A stretch of 64,000 nucleotides of DNA from contig OZ251994.1 in NCBI GenBank assembly GCA_965246925.1, forward strand, positions 2,542,001 through 2,606,000. The letters are read 5' to 3'. The notes beneath the pieces were generated by a model. That model saw only the letters and a list, made by a program, of their open reading frames with translations. It was not told the DNA's origin and ran no database searches. The translations under genes were made by a program, and so were the position numbers. Below are positions 15,731 through 23,659 of the stretch, piece by piece (position 1 is the first letter of the stretch; each line of letters begins with the position of its first letter). This DNA comes from JANPPS01 sp965246925 (GTDB taxonomy: Bacteria > Pseudomonadota > Alphaproteobacteria > Acetobacterales > Acetobacteraceae).

Positions 15731-17047
15731 CTAAACGCGGTCCCGTAAATAATTTGCGAGCCGCCGGAGCCAGCCGCCGGGTTGTTCGTCGGTCATGTTG
15801 ATGTCCGGCAGGCTCCGCCCGGCGCCGGATGCCCACATCAATAAGCCGGCCGCTGCTGCGAAACCGGGGGTGGCCGAATGCTCCGGCAGGCCGCGCAGCG
15901 GCTGCGGCCGGCCCAGGCGCACTTGCCGGTCCAGGATCCGCCCGGCCATTTCGCGCGCGCCCGATAGCTGGGAGGCGCCGCCCGTCAGCACCACGCGGTT
16001 GCCCGACTCCCGTGCCAGCCCGGCGCTATCCAGCCGGTCCCGCACGAGTTCGAATGTTTCTTCCAGGCGGGGGCGGATCACGTTCACGACCTGGCTGCGC
16101 GGCACTCGGCCGACATGGTGTTCTTCCTCGCCTACCAGCGGTAGCGGCAGCATCTCCCGCTCATCATCCGGGCTCGCCTCGGCACTGCCGTACAGAGTCT
16201 TCAGCCGCTCGGCATGGGCCACGGGGGTGGACAGGATGCGTGCCAAATCGTTGGTCACGTGCTGCCCACCGACGGGGAGGTGCGCGGTATGCAGCACATG
16301 CCCCTCCGAAAACACGGCCATGCCCGTGGTGCCGCCCCCCATGTCGATCACGGTGGCGCCCAGCAGCCGCTCGTCCTCCACCAGCGTCGATAGGCCCGCC
16401 GCCATCGGCGCGCTCACCAGTTCGGCCAGGCTCAGCTCACACCGCTCCAACGTTAGTACCAAATTCCGCAATGCCGTGGCCCCGGCGTCCACGATATGCA
16501 GCCGTGCGGAGAGCGTCTCGCAATGCAAGCCCCGCGGATCGGCGACACCCGGCGTGTCATCGACGGCGAAGGCCAGCGGCAAGATGTGGATAGTGTCCCG
16601 CCCATCCAGCAGCGCACGGTGCCGCCCCTCCTGCATGACCCGGCGGATATCCGCCTCCGTCACCGCGCGCCCGCCGACCGGCCATTGCACGTTGAACAGC
16701 CGCGATTCCGGGTGGCCGCAGCTGAGGTTCACCACCACGCCGCGCAGCCGGTAGTCCGCCATGCTCTCCGCCTCACCTACCACCTTGCGGATCGCGCGCT
16801 CGGCTTCATCGAGGTCGGTGATCCCCCCGGCCTTCACGCCACGCGATTGATGCCAGCCATAGCCGAGCACGCGGATTTGGCCGTCATTATCGACGCGCCC
16901 GATCAGGCAGGTGATCTTGGTACTGCCGATATCCAGCACGCCAAACGGGCCGGTTTTCAGATGCCGCGGCCGGGCAGGCAGCTCGGGCGGCGGCGGGGGC
17001 ACGCCCGTCTCGTTCATCAGATGGCGGCGCCTCGTGATGTCGTTCAT
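15731..17047 (-). CDS. ftsA: Cell division protein FtsA
   Basis: Actin-like membrane tether for FtsZ. 438 residues. The N terminus is a Pro-rich extension (about 40 residues) before the actin-fold phosphate-1 motif VLDIGSTKITCLIGRV; later signatures are VIDMGGGTTGMAVF (phosphate 2) and VLTGGASQLSG (adenosine). The C terminus WLRRLANYLRDRV is an amphipathic membrane-targeting helix. The ATG overlaps the ftsQ stop by four bases (ATGA); a second ATG at residue 11 is possible. Confidence 0.96.
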   Translation of the reverse strand: MNDITRRRHLMNETGVPPPPPELPARPRHLKTGPFGVLDIGSTKITCLIGRVDNDGQIRVLGYGWHQSRGVKAGGITDLDEAERAIRKVVGEAESMADYRLRGVVVNLSCGHPESRLFNVQWPVGGRAVTEADIRRVMQEGRHRALLDGRDTIHILPLAFAVDDTPGVADPRGLHCETLSARLHIVDAGATALRNLVLTLERCELSLAELVSAPMAAGLSTLVEDERLLGATVIDMGGGTTGMAVFSEGHVLHTAHLPVGGQHVTNDLARILSTPVAHAERLKTLYGSAEASPDDEREMLPLPLVGEEEHHVGRVPRSQVVNVIRPRLEETFELVRDRLDSAGLARESGNRVVLTGGASQLSGAREMAGRILDRQVRLGRPQPLRGLPEHSATPGFAAAAGLLMWASGAGRSLPDINMTDEQPGGWLRRLANYLRDRV

Positions 17048-17895
17048 GTGGGCCGCCGTGGGCCGGGGGAGCGGGGTTCACCCGGGCGGACCACCAGCCG
17101 GTCGGGTGCGCGCATATCCAGCGTCTGCAACGGGCGGTCCATGACGGCCTGCGCGGCCTGTAGCTCCATCAGGCGGGTCATGGCCGCCAGTTCCTGCCCT
17201 TCCGGCAGCAGCACGTCCGTACCGCTGTTGAGGCGGAGGTTCCAGCGCCGCTCCCCCACCCGCACCGCCGCCACGACCCGGGCCTTGAGCGCCGGGATGC
17301 CCGCCAGTTGATCCAGCAGCGCCGCGGCGGCCTCGGGCGCACCGGGGCCCACCACCAGCGGCAGCAGGCTGAACGCGGCGGCGTCCTTCACCGGGTCCTG
17401 CTCCGCCACTGGCTGCCCGGCCCGGTCGATGAGCACGAACTTGCCGGCGGATTGCCACACCGCGAACGGACGCCGCTCCGTCAGTTGCACCACGACCGAG
17501 CCCGGCAGCCGCCGCTCCACCGTCGCATGCTGCACCCAGGTCAACCGCTCGATCCGGGCACGCGCGTCATTCAAGGAGAAGCCCAGTAGCGAGTCGCCCA
17601 CCTCGACCCCCAGCGCATGGCGCAGCTGCTTCTCCGGCGTCATGACCCGACCCTCGATCTGGATGTCCGCGACGGTCAGGTTCGTGGCCCGGCCAATACG
17701 TTCCCGCAGCGCCATGACGCCGGGCTGGGCGCCGCGCATGAGCGTCACGCTCACGATAAGCAGCACCGCCGCCGCCACGCTCCAGCCGATCGGCCGCAGT
17801 GCCCGGCGGATACGGCGGCGAAAAAACAGCCAGCGGCTCGGCCGGGCATCGCGCACCGGACGGCTGGTGGGCGCGCGGTCCGTCAGACGCGGCAT
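17044..17895 (-). CDS. ftsQ: Cell division protein FtsQ
   Basis: Bitopic inner-membrane protein linking the early and late divisome. 283 residues: a basic cytoplasmic N terminus (LFFRRRIRRALRP), one membrane helix (WSVAAAVLLIVSVTLM, about 39-54), a POTRA domain starting TVADIQIEGRVMTPEKQL, and the beta domain with VQLTERRPFAVWQ. The start overlaps the end of ddl by 13 bases, and the stop overlaps ftsA by four. Confidence 0.95.
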   Translation of the reverse strand: MPRLTDRAPTSRPVRDARPSRWLFFRRRIRRALRPIGWSVAAAVLLIVSVTLMRGAQPGVMALRERIGRATNLTVADIQIEGRVMTPEKQLRHALGVEVGDSLLGFSLNDARARIERLTWVQHATVERRLPGSVVVQLTERRPFAVWQSAGKFVLIDRAGQPVAEQDPVKDAAAFSLLPLVVGPGAPEAAAALLDQLAGIPALKARVVAAVRVGERRWNLRLNSGTDVLLPEGQELAAMTRLMELQAAQAVMDRPLQTLDMRAPDRLVVRPGEPRSPGPRRPT

Positions 17896-18800
17896 GCAGC
17901 GTGCTCCACCATCCAGGCGCAGAGCGCCGGGAAGCCGATGCCGGCATGCGCAGCCTGCTCTGGCAACAAGGACGTCGGCGTCAGGCCCGGCTGGGTGTTG
18001 ACCTCCAGCAGGACGAGCCGGCCGGGCTCGCCTTCGGTATCGTCGTACCGGAAATCCGCCCGCGATGCCCCGCGGCAGCCGAGCGCCCGGTGCGCCTGCA
18101 ACGCCACGTCCATCGCCTGATCATACGCTGCCTGGTGCACCTGCGCGGGCACCACGTGATACGAGCCGCCCGCCGCATACTTGGCCTCGTAATCATAGAA
18201 CCCTGTTGCGGCGGCGATCTCGGTCACGGCCAGCGCCCGGTCCCCCATGACGGCGACGGTCAGTTCGCGTCCAGGAATGTATTCCTCCACCATCGCGGTG
18301 GGCCCAAACCGCCACCCCCGGGCGATTCCGGCCCGGCGGTTATCGCCCGCGCGCAGAATTTCCACGCCGACCGAGGAGCCTTCGTTAAGGGGCTTGATCA
18401 CGTAGGGCAGCGGCACCGGATCCCCGGCCTCCAGCTCGGCCATGTCCACGACGCGGCCGTGCGCAACAGGCAGCCCCGCCGCGGCGAACACCGCCTTGGC
18501 GGCTTCCTTGTCCATGGCCATGGCCGACGCGCGGATGCCGGAATGGGTGTAGGGGATGCCGAGCCAGTCCAGCACGCCCTGGATGGTGCCGTCCTCGCCG
18601 AACCGGCCGTGCAGCGCGTTGAAGACGGCGTCGGGCTTGGGCTCCAGGGCGGCGATGACGGCGCCGAGGTCCGGGCCGACCAGCACGGGTGTCACCTCGA
18701 ACCCGGCCTGCTCTAGGGCGAGGATGACCTGCTTGCCGGAGGCGAGGCTCACCTCGCGTTCTGCGGAGATGCCGCCGTAGAGGACTGCCACTTTCTTCAC
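17883..18800 (-). CDS. ddl: D-alanine--D-alanine ligase
   Basis: ATP-grasp enzyme making D-Ala-D-Ala for peptidoglycan precursors. 305 residues: N-terminal VAVLYGGISAEREVSL, ATP-binding LPYVIKPLNEGSSVGVEIL, and the metal-binding end LVLLEVNTQPGLTPTSLLPE. It starts with GTG, overlapping the murB stop (GTGA). The region just upstream, inside murB, contains the repeat element described separately. Confidence 0.96.
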   Translation of the reverse strand: MKKVAVLYGGISAEREVSLASGKQVILALEQAGFEVTPVLVGPDLGAVIAALEPKPDAVFNALHGRFGEDGTIQGVLDWLGIPYTHSGIRASAMAMDKEAAKAVFAAAGLPVAHGRVVDMAELEAGDPVPLPYVIKPLNEGSSVGVEILRAGDNRRAGIARGWRFGPTAMVEEYIPGRELTVAVMGDRALAVTEIAAATGFYDYEAKYAAGGSYHVVPAQVHQAAYDQAMDVALQAHRALGCRGASRADFRYDDTEGEPGRLVLLEVNTQPGLTPTSLLPEQAAHAGIGFPALCAWMVEHAACRV

Positions 18801-19888
18801 TTCCCCCTCTCCCTCCGAGAGAGGGTTGGGGTGAGGGAATTGGCAGGCGTAAACTCGGCGACGCTCTTGGCAACAGGCACCACGCGGAACGGTTCGGTTA
18901 GGTCGTTTCCCTCACCCCGACCCTCTCCCGGAGGGAGAGGGGGTTGGACTGTTCCGTTTTTAGGGAGGCCTATGCGCTTGATCTCCCATTCCAGCGTCAC
19001 GCCGGAGGCGGCGAAGACGCGGCGGCGGAGGTCTTCGCCGAGGCCTTCCACGTCGGCGGCGGTGGCGGTGCCGGTGTTCAGCAAGAAATTGCAGTGTTTT
19101 TCGCTGACTTGGGCGCCGCCGCGGACCAAGCCGCGGCCGCCCGCGGCGTCGATCAGTTCCCAGGCTTTCATGCCACCCGCTTCCGCATCGGGCGGGTTAC
19201 GGAAGGTGCTGCCGCCGGTGCGGGCGCGGACTGGCTGTGTTTCCTCCCGGCTCGCCCGGATCGTTGCCATCCGCGCCGCGATCGACGCCGCATCGCCCGG
19301 CTGCGCCCGGAACCGCGCCCGCACCACGACGGCGCCGGGCGGCAGCGACGCGTGGCGGTAGGCGAAGGCGAGGCCGGCCGCGGCGATGCGGACGGATTGC
19401 CCGTCCCGCGTCACGAACTCCGCCCAGTCGAGGCAAGACGCTACGTCCCCGCCATAGGCGCCAGCGTTCATCGCCACGGCGCCGCCGATCATGCCGGGGA
19501 TGCCGGACAGGAATTCGAGGCCGGCTAGCCCGGCGGCGGCCGCGTGCTCGGCCACCGTTGCGTCCAGGCACGCGGCGCCGGCGATAACGCCATCGGCTTC
19601 CACCCGGATGTCATTGAACCCCCGCGCCAGCCGCAGCACCACGCCATGCACGCCGCCGTCGCGCACGATCACGTTGCTCGCCGCGCCCAGTACCTGCAAC
19701 GGCACGTCATGCGGCAAGGCGGCGAGAAACTGCGCGAGGTCCGTGGGGGAGGCGGGCCGGACCAGCGCCTCGGCCGGGCCGCCCACGCGAAACCAGGTGA
19801 AGGGCGCGAGCGGCGCGTCGGCCTGCATCCGCCCGGCCAGGGGCGGCAGACGGTCCAGCAGATGCGCGCTCTGCAAGGCGGCCATCAT
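18797..19888 (-). CDS. murB: UDP-N-acetylenolpyruvoylglucosamine reductase with repeat-derived C-terminal tail
   Basis: FAD/NADPH enzyme completing UDP-MurNAc synthesis. 363 residues; the type I/IIb core is clear: FTWFRVGGPAEALVRP, the FAD motif GIPGMIGGAVAMNAGAYG and the catalytic GSTFRNPP (Ser) and EKHCNFLLN regions, ending with the usual LEWEIKRIG near residue 307. About 56 further residues follow, containing PPLPPGEGRGEG and SLTPTLSRRERGK, which are translations of two inverted copies of the dispersed CCCTCACCCC palindrome. This tail is absent from normal MurB. ATG codons at 19888 and 19885 both overlap the murC stop. Confidence 0.95.
   Translation of the reverse strand: MMAALQSAHLLDRLPPLAGRMQADAPLAPFTWFRVGGPAEALVRPASPTDLAQFLAALPHDVPLQVLGAASNVIVRDGGVHGVVLRLARGFNDIRVEADGVIAGAACLDATVAEHAAAAGLAGLEFLSGIPGMIGGAVAMNAGAYGGDVASCLDWAEFVTRDGQSVRIAAAGLAFAYRHASLPPGAVVVRARFRAQPGDAASIAARMATIRASREETQPVRARTGGSTFRNPPDAEAGGMKAWELIDAAGGRGLVRGGAQVSEKHCNFLLNTGTATAADVEGLGEDLRRRVFAASGVTLEWEIKRIGLPKNGTVQPPLPPGEGRGEGNDLTEPFRVVPVAKSVAEFTPANSLTPTLSRRERGK
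18803..18943. repeat. Inverted pair of CCCTCACCCCGACCCTCTCC-type palindromes inside the 3' end of murB
   Basis: One copy at 18909-18943 reads CCCTCACCCC..CCCTCTCCC-GGAGGGAGAGGG on the plus strand; its inverted partner at 18803-18837 reads the same on the minus strand, with CTCTCC-CTCC-GAGAGAGG. Each copy is itself a GC-rich hairpin. They are members of a family also found at 22.4-22.5, 56.44 and 60.15-60.29 kb. Confidence 0.85.
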
Positions 19889-21312
19889 CCCGCGCGCCTG
19901 CCGCCGGTCTGTAGCGCAATCAGCTCCGCCGGCAGCGTCGCCGCCCATTGCGTGATGGTCCCGGCGCCCAGGCAGATGACGAAGTCGCCGGGCTTGGCGA
20001 TGGCGTGCACCATCTCGGCCAGGTGCTCGGGGCCCGGCAGGGGCACCACGCTGCGGTGGCCGCGGGCGCGCAGGCCGTCCACCAGCGCGTCGCGGGATGC
20101 GCCGGCGATCGGGGTTTCGCCGGCCGCATACACGTCGGCGATGATGACGGTGCCGGCGTCGTTCATGCAGGTGCAGAACTCGGGAAACAGCGATTGCAGG
20201 CGGGAGTAGCGGTGCGGCTGCACGACGGCCACGACGTCCCGGGCGCCGGCCTGGCGCGCGGCCTTCAGCACGGCGGCGATCTCCACGGGGTGGTGGCCGT
20301 AATCGTCGATGACGGTGATGCCGCCGGCCTCGCCGGTCTTGGTGAAGCGGCGCTTCACCCCGCGGAAGCCGGCGAGCGCGCTCCGGATCGCGTCCTCCTT
20401 CACGTCCATCTCGACCGCGACCGCGATGGCCGCCAGCGCGTTCTGCACGTTGTGCGAGCCCAGCATCGGCAGGCGGAACGGGCCCATGCGGCGCGGCACC
20501 CGGCGGCCGCGGTCGGTGACTACCACCTCGAACGTGGCGCCCAGCCGGTCCATCATCATCCGGTCCGCCCGGATATCGGCCTGCGGGCTGAAGCCATAGG
20601 TGATGATGCGGTGGTCGCTGAGGCGGGGGATCATCTCCTGCACCGTCGGGTGGTCGATGCAAAGGACGGCGAAGCCATAGAACGGCACGTTGGCCACGAA
20701 CTGGTCGTAGCCGGCGATCATGGCCTCGGCACTGCCCCAGTGGTCCAGGTGCTCGGGGTCCATGTTGGTGACGATGGCGATGGTGGCGGGGAGGCGGAGG
20801 AAGGAGCCGTCGCTCTCGTCGGCCTCCACCACCATCCACTCGCCCTCGCCCAGCCGCGTGTTGCTGCCATAGGCGTTGATGATGCCGCCGTTGATGACGG
20901 TGGGGTCCATGCCCGCCCCCTCCAGCACGCACGCCACCAGGCTCGTGGTGGTGGTCTTGCCGTGGGTGCCGCCGATGGCGATGGCCCAGCGGAGGCGCAT
21001 GAGCTCCGCCAGCATCTCCGCGCGGCGCACGACCGGGAGCAGGCGGGCGCGGGCGGCGACGACCTCCGGATTGTCCTTCTTCACCGCGGTGCTGGTCACC
21101 ACGACCTGCGCGTTGGCGACGTTGGCGGCGTCATGGCCGATGGCCACGGGGATGCCCTGGTCCCGGAGGCGCCGCACGTTGGCGCTGTCGGCGATGTCGC
21201 TGCCCTGCACCGCGTAGCCCAGCGTATGCAGCACCTCGGCGATGCCCGACATGCCGATGCCGCCGATGCCGACGAAGTGGATCGTGCCGATCCCGAGTGG
21301 CAGCGCCCTCAT
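19885..21312 (-). CDS. murC: UDP-N-acetylmuramate--L-alanine ligase
   Basis: ATP-dependent ligase adding L-Ala to UDP-MurNAc. 475 residues with the N-terminal Rossmann motif IHFVGIGGIGMSGIAEVLH, the Mur-ligase P-loop GGTHGKTTTTSLV (about 110-122), EADESDGSF, and the MurC signature YGHHPVEIAA. The ATG at 21312 overlaps the murG stop as ATGA, which fixes the start; longer frames running into murG have no homology. Confidence 0.97.
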   Translation of the reverse strand: MRALPLGIGTIHFVGIGGIGMSGIAEVLHTLGYAVQGSDIADSANVRRLRDQGIPVAIGHDAANVANAQVVVTSTAVKKDNPEVVAARARLLPVVRRAEMLAELMRLRWAIAIGGTHGKTTTTSLVACVLEGAGMDPTVINGGIINAYGSNTRLGEGEWMVVEADESDGSFLRLPATIAIVTNMDPEHLDHWGSAEAMIAGYDQFVANVPFYGFAVLCIDHPTVQEMIPRLSDHRIITYGFSPQADIRADRMMMDRLGATFEVVVTDRGRRVPRRMGPFRLPMLGSHNVQNALAAIAVAVEMDVKEDAIRSALAGFRGVKRRFTKTGEAGGITVIDDYGHHPVEIAAVLKAARQAGARDVVAVVQPHRYSRLQSLFPEFCTCMNDAGTVIIADVYAAGETPIAGASRDALVDGLRARGHRSVVPLPGPEHLAEMVHAIAKPGDFVICLGAGTITQWAATLPAELIALQTGGRRAG

Positions 21313-22526
21313 CCCTGGCTTCCCAAATATGTTTCGACCAAATCCGCGAGCCGCGCCCCCGCATCCGGACGGCCGCGCGCGGCGATACCCTGCCCTAGCG
21401 CCCGGAGTCGCGCCGTGTCGTTCATGAGGCCGGTCAGCTCCTGGGCCAGCCGCTCCGGGGTGAAGTCCGGCTGCTCGATCGTGATGGCGCCGGAGGCCAG
21501 CGCGTTCTGCAGCTGATGCCCGTCGATGGCGCCGGGTAGGGGGACGAGGATGGCCGGGCGCCCGGTGACACCCAGCTCCGCCACGGTGCTGGCCCCTGCC
21601 CGGCCGATCACGAGCGAGGCGTTCTGTAGGCGTTGCGCCATGCCGGGAAAGAAGGCCGCCAGTTCGGCCGCGACACCGAGTGTGGCGTAGGCCTGTCCGA
21701 CCCGGCCCAGATCCTCGGCCCGGCATTGCTGGACCACGCTCAGCCGCTGGCGCAGCCCGGACGGCAGCAGAGCGATGGCGGCCGGGACGACGTCACTCAG
21801 CACCCGCGCCCCCAGGCTCCCGCCGGTCACCAGCAGGGAGAAGCCATCGCCGGTGACGGGAGCGGGTAGCCCGGCCCGGATCTCGCTTCGCACCGGGTTG
21901 CCCACCACGACCGAGGTCACCGCCGGCAGCCGCTTGGTGTCGTCCATGCCGAGCGCGAGCCGGTCGGCCAACCGGGCCAGGCCGCGGTTGGCCCGGCCTA
22001 GCACCGCGTTCTGCTCATGCAGGATCACCACGGGCTTGTGCGCCATGGTCTGCGCCGCCAGAACGGGGGCCACGCAGGGGTAGCCGCCGAAGCCCACGAT
22101 GACCGCGGGCCGCAGCCGCGCGAGGATGGCGCGGGCCTGCACGGTCCCGGCTGCCAGCGCCGCCAGGGCGCCCACCGCCTTCAACCCCCGCCCGGCGAGC
22201 CCGGCGCCCTTCAGCACGAAGACGTCCCGGCCTTCGAAGACAGCGGAGCGGAGGCCGCCGCTCCGTGCGTCGGTCATGAGCGCCACGGTGCGGCCGCGGT
22301 CGATCAGCTCCTGCGCCAGGGCTTCGGCGGGGAAGAAATGGCCGCCTGTGCCGCCAGCGGCTATGATGATGGGGGCAATAATGATGGGGGAGCTAGAGAG
22401 CCCTCTTTCGCTGGCGAGAGAGGGTTGGGTGAGGGTGGGGTGACCGGCGCGGCGCCGTTCCTGGAGTTTCACCCGCATTCCGGCCCTCTCCCGCCTGCGC
22501 GAGAGGGAGAAGCACTGTTCGTTCAC
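21309..22526 (-). CDS. murG: Lipid II-forming GlcNAc transferase, with repeat-derived N-terminal extension
   Basis: Peripheral inner-membrane glycosyltransferase that converts lipid I to lipid II. The core is clear: AAGGTGGHFFPAEALAQEL (G-loop 1), GFGGYPCVAPVLAA, the second G-loop LLVTGGSLGARVLSD, and the donor-binding VIGRAGASTVAELGVTGRPAILVPLP. The only in-frame start with good coupling is GTG at 22526, overlapping the ftsW stop (GTGA), and it yields about 50 residues before the core that are largely translated from dispersed palindromic repeats (SLSRRRERAGMR, PTLTQPSLASERG). An ATG at residue 17 or a rare start closer to the core would shorten it. Confidence 0.93.
   Translation of the reverse strand: MNEQCFSLSRRRERAGMRVKLQERRRAGHPTLTQPSLASERGLSSSPIIIAPIIIAAGGTGGHFFPAEALAQELIDRGRTVALMTDARSGGLRSAVFEGRDVFVLKGAGLAGRGLKAVGALAALAAGTVQARAILARLRPAVIVGFGGYPCVAPVLAAQTMAHKPVVILHEQNAVLGRANRGLARLADRLALGMDDTKRLPAVTSVVVGNPVRSEIRAGLPAPVTGDGFSLLVTGGSLGARVLSDVVPAAIALLPSGLRQRLSVVQQCRAEDLGRVGQAYATLGVAAELAAFFPGMAQRLQNASLVIGRAGASTVAELGVTGRPAILVPLPGAIDGHQLQNALASGAITIEQPDFTPERLAQELTGLMNDTARLRALGQGIAARGRPDAGARLADLVETYLGSQG
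22358..22387 (-). repeat. 15-base tandem duplication at the 5' edge of the MurG core
   Basis: Two adjacent 15-base units, differing at two positions, encode Pro-Ile-Ile-Ile-Ala twice (SPIIIAPIIIAAGG) just before the first glycine loop of MurG. Positions are approximate to a few bases. Confidence 0.6.
22401..22510. repeat. Inverted pair of CCCTCACCC/CCCTCTCGC-type palindromes at the ftsW-murG junction
   Basis: Copies at 22401-22436 (CCCTCTTTCGCTGGCGAGAG followed by AGGGTTGGGTGAGGG) and 22470-22510 (CACCCGCATTCCGGCCCTCT followed by CCCGC-CTGCGCGAGAGGGAG) face each other across about 33 bases. Both are read in frame as part of the MurG extension. They match the element family at 18.8, 56.4 and 60.2 kb. 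Confidence 0.8.
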
Positions 22527-23659
22527 CGCCCGCTCTCCCAGCCCGGCTCGGTGCGGGAGCGGCGGCGGGTCAGCGCCAGCAGCATGCCGACGCCGAGCGC
22601 CACCGCCACGACGGAGCTGCCGCCGTAGCTGATGAACGGGAGCGTCATGCCCTTGGTCGGAATCAGATGCAGCGAGGACGCCATGTTGACGAAGGCCTGC
22701 AGGCCGAAGCTCGTCACCAGCCCGGCCGAGGCCAGGACCACGAACAGGTCCCCCTCCGCGAGCTGCCGCAAAAGGCCGCGCAGCACGATGAAGCCGAACA
22801 GCGCCAGCACCAGGACGCAGACGACCAGGCCGAACTCCTCACCCAGCACGGCGAACACGAAGTCCGCGTGGGCGTCCGGCAGGATGTCCTTGACCCGCCC
22901 CTCGCCCGCGCCCCGGCCCAGCAGCCCGCCGTTGGCGAACGCCTCGAGCGCGGTGTTGACCTGGTAGCTGTCCCCAGATGCGGGGTCCAAGAAGCGGGTC
23001 ACCCGGCTGCGAACGTGAGGGAAGAAGCTATACGCGCCGACGCCCGCCGCGACGATCCCGCCCGCGGCCAGTCCCACGAACGCGAGGTTCATGCCGTTGA
23101 TGAACAGCTGCATGAAGAATACTGCCACCACCACCGCCAGCATGCCCATATCCGGCTGCGATTTCAGCAACAGCGCGATCACCACGAACACCGCGCCAGA
23201 CAGGATCACACCGGGGAATTGCCGCACGCGCTGACCCTCGCTCAGCAGCCACGCCGTCACCACGGCGAAGCAGGGTTTCAGGAATTCGCTCGGCTGGATC
23301 GTCATGCCCGGCAGCGAAATCCAGCGCCGGGCGCCTTTGATCTCGACGCCGGAGACCAGGGTCATGAAGGTGAGGAAGATGGCGATAAGGCAACCCAGCA
23401 ACGCCAGCCGGCGGATGGTGCGGGGAGACAGCAGGGACACGCCGACCACCACTGCGCCGGATAGCGCCAGGAACACGACCTGCTTGAGGATGAATGCGTC
23501 GCGAGACACGTGAATGCGCTCGGCGACTGCGGGCGAGGCGGCCAGCATCATGATGTAGCCGAAGCCGATCAGCGCGCAGACCGCAAGCAGGGTCCAGCGA
23601 TCGACGGTCCACCACCAGCGGCCCAAAGTCGAGGTATCGGTGCGGGACAAAGCGGGCAT
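22523..23659 (-). CDS. ftsW: Lipid II polymerase/SEDS protein FtsW
   Basis: Septal peptidoglycan glycosyltransferase partnered with FtsI. 378 residues with about ten membrane helices beginning DRWTLLAVCALIGFGYIMML; SEDS landmarks include GARRWISLPGMTIQPSEFLK and the C-terminal PTKGMTLPFISYGGSS. The ATG shares one base with the murD stop (TAATG); the GTG of murG overlaps its stop. Confidence 0.96.
   Translation of the reverse strand: MPALSRTDTSTLGRWWWTVDRWTLLAVCALIGFGYIMMLAASPAVAERIHVSRDAFILKQVVFLALSGAVVVGVSLLSPRTIRRLALLGCLIAIFLTFMTLVSGVEIKGARRWISLPGMTIQPSEFLKPCFAVVTAWLLSEGQRVRQFPGVILSGAVFVVIALLLKSQPDMGMLAVVVAVFFMQLFINGMNLAFVGLAAGGIVAAGVGAYSFFPHVRSRVTRFLDPASGDSYQVNTALEAFANGGLLGRGAGEGRVKDILPDAHADFVFAVLGEEFGLVVCVLVLALFGFIVLRGLLRQLAEGDLFVVLASAGLVTSFGLQAFVNMASSLHLIPTKGMTLPFISYGGSSVVAVALGVGMLLALTRRRSRTEPGWESGR

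Noticed and set aside
13937..15748. Very long (603-residue) plus-strand frame antisense to ftsZ
   Set aside because: It mirrors ftsZ, whose minus-strand protein has all tubulin motifs; the antisense product has no recognisable domain. GC-rich DNA often gives such frames.
22401..22510. Repeat copies as a CRISPR array
   Set aside because: The units are inverted pairs of palindromes with irregular spacing, scattered across the window; no regular spacers or cas genes occur.
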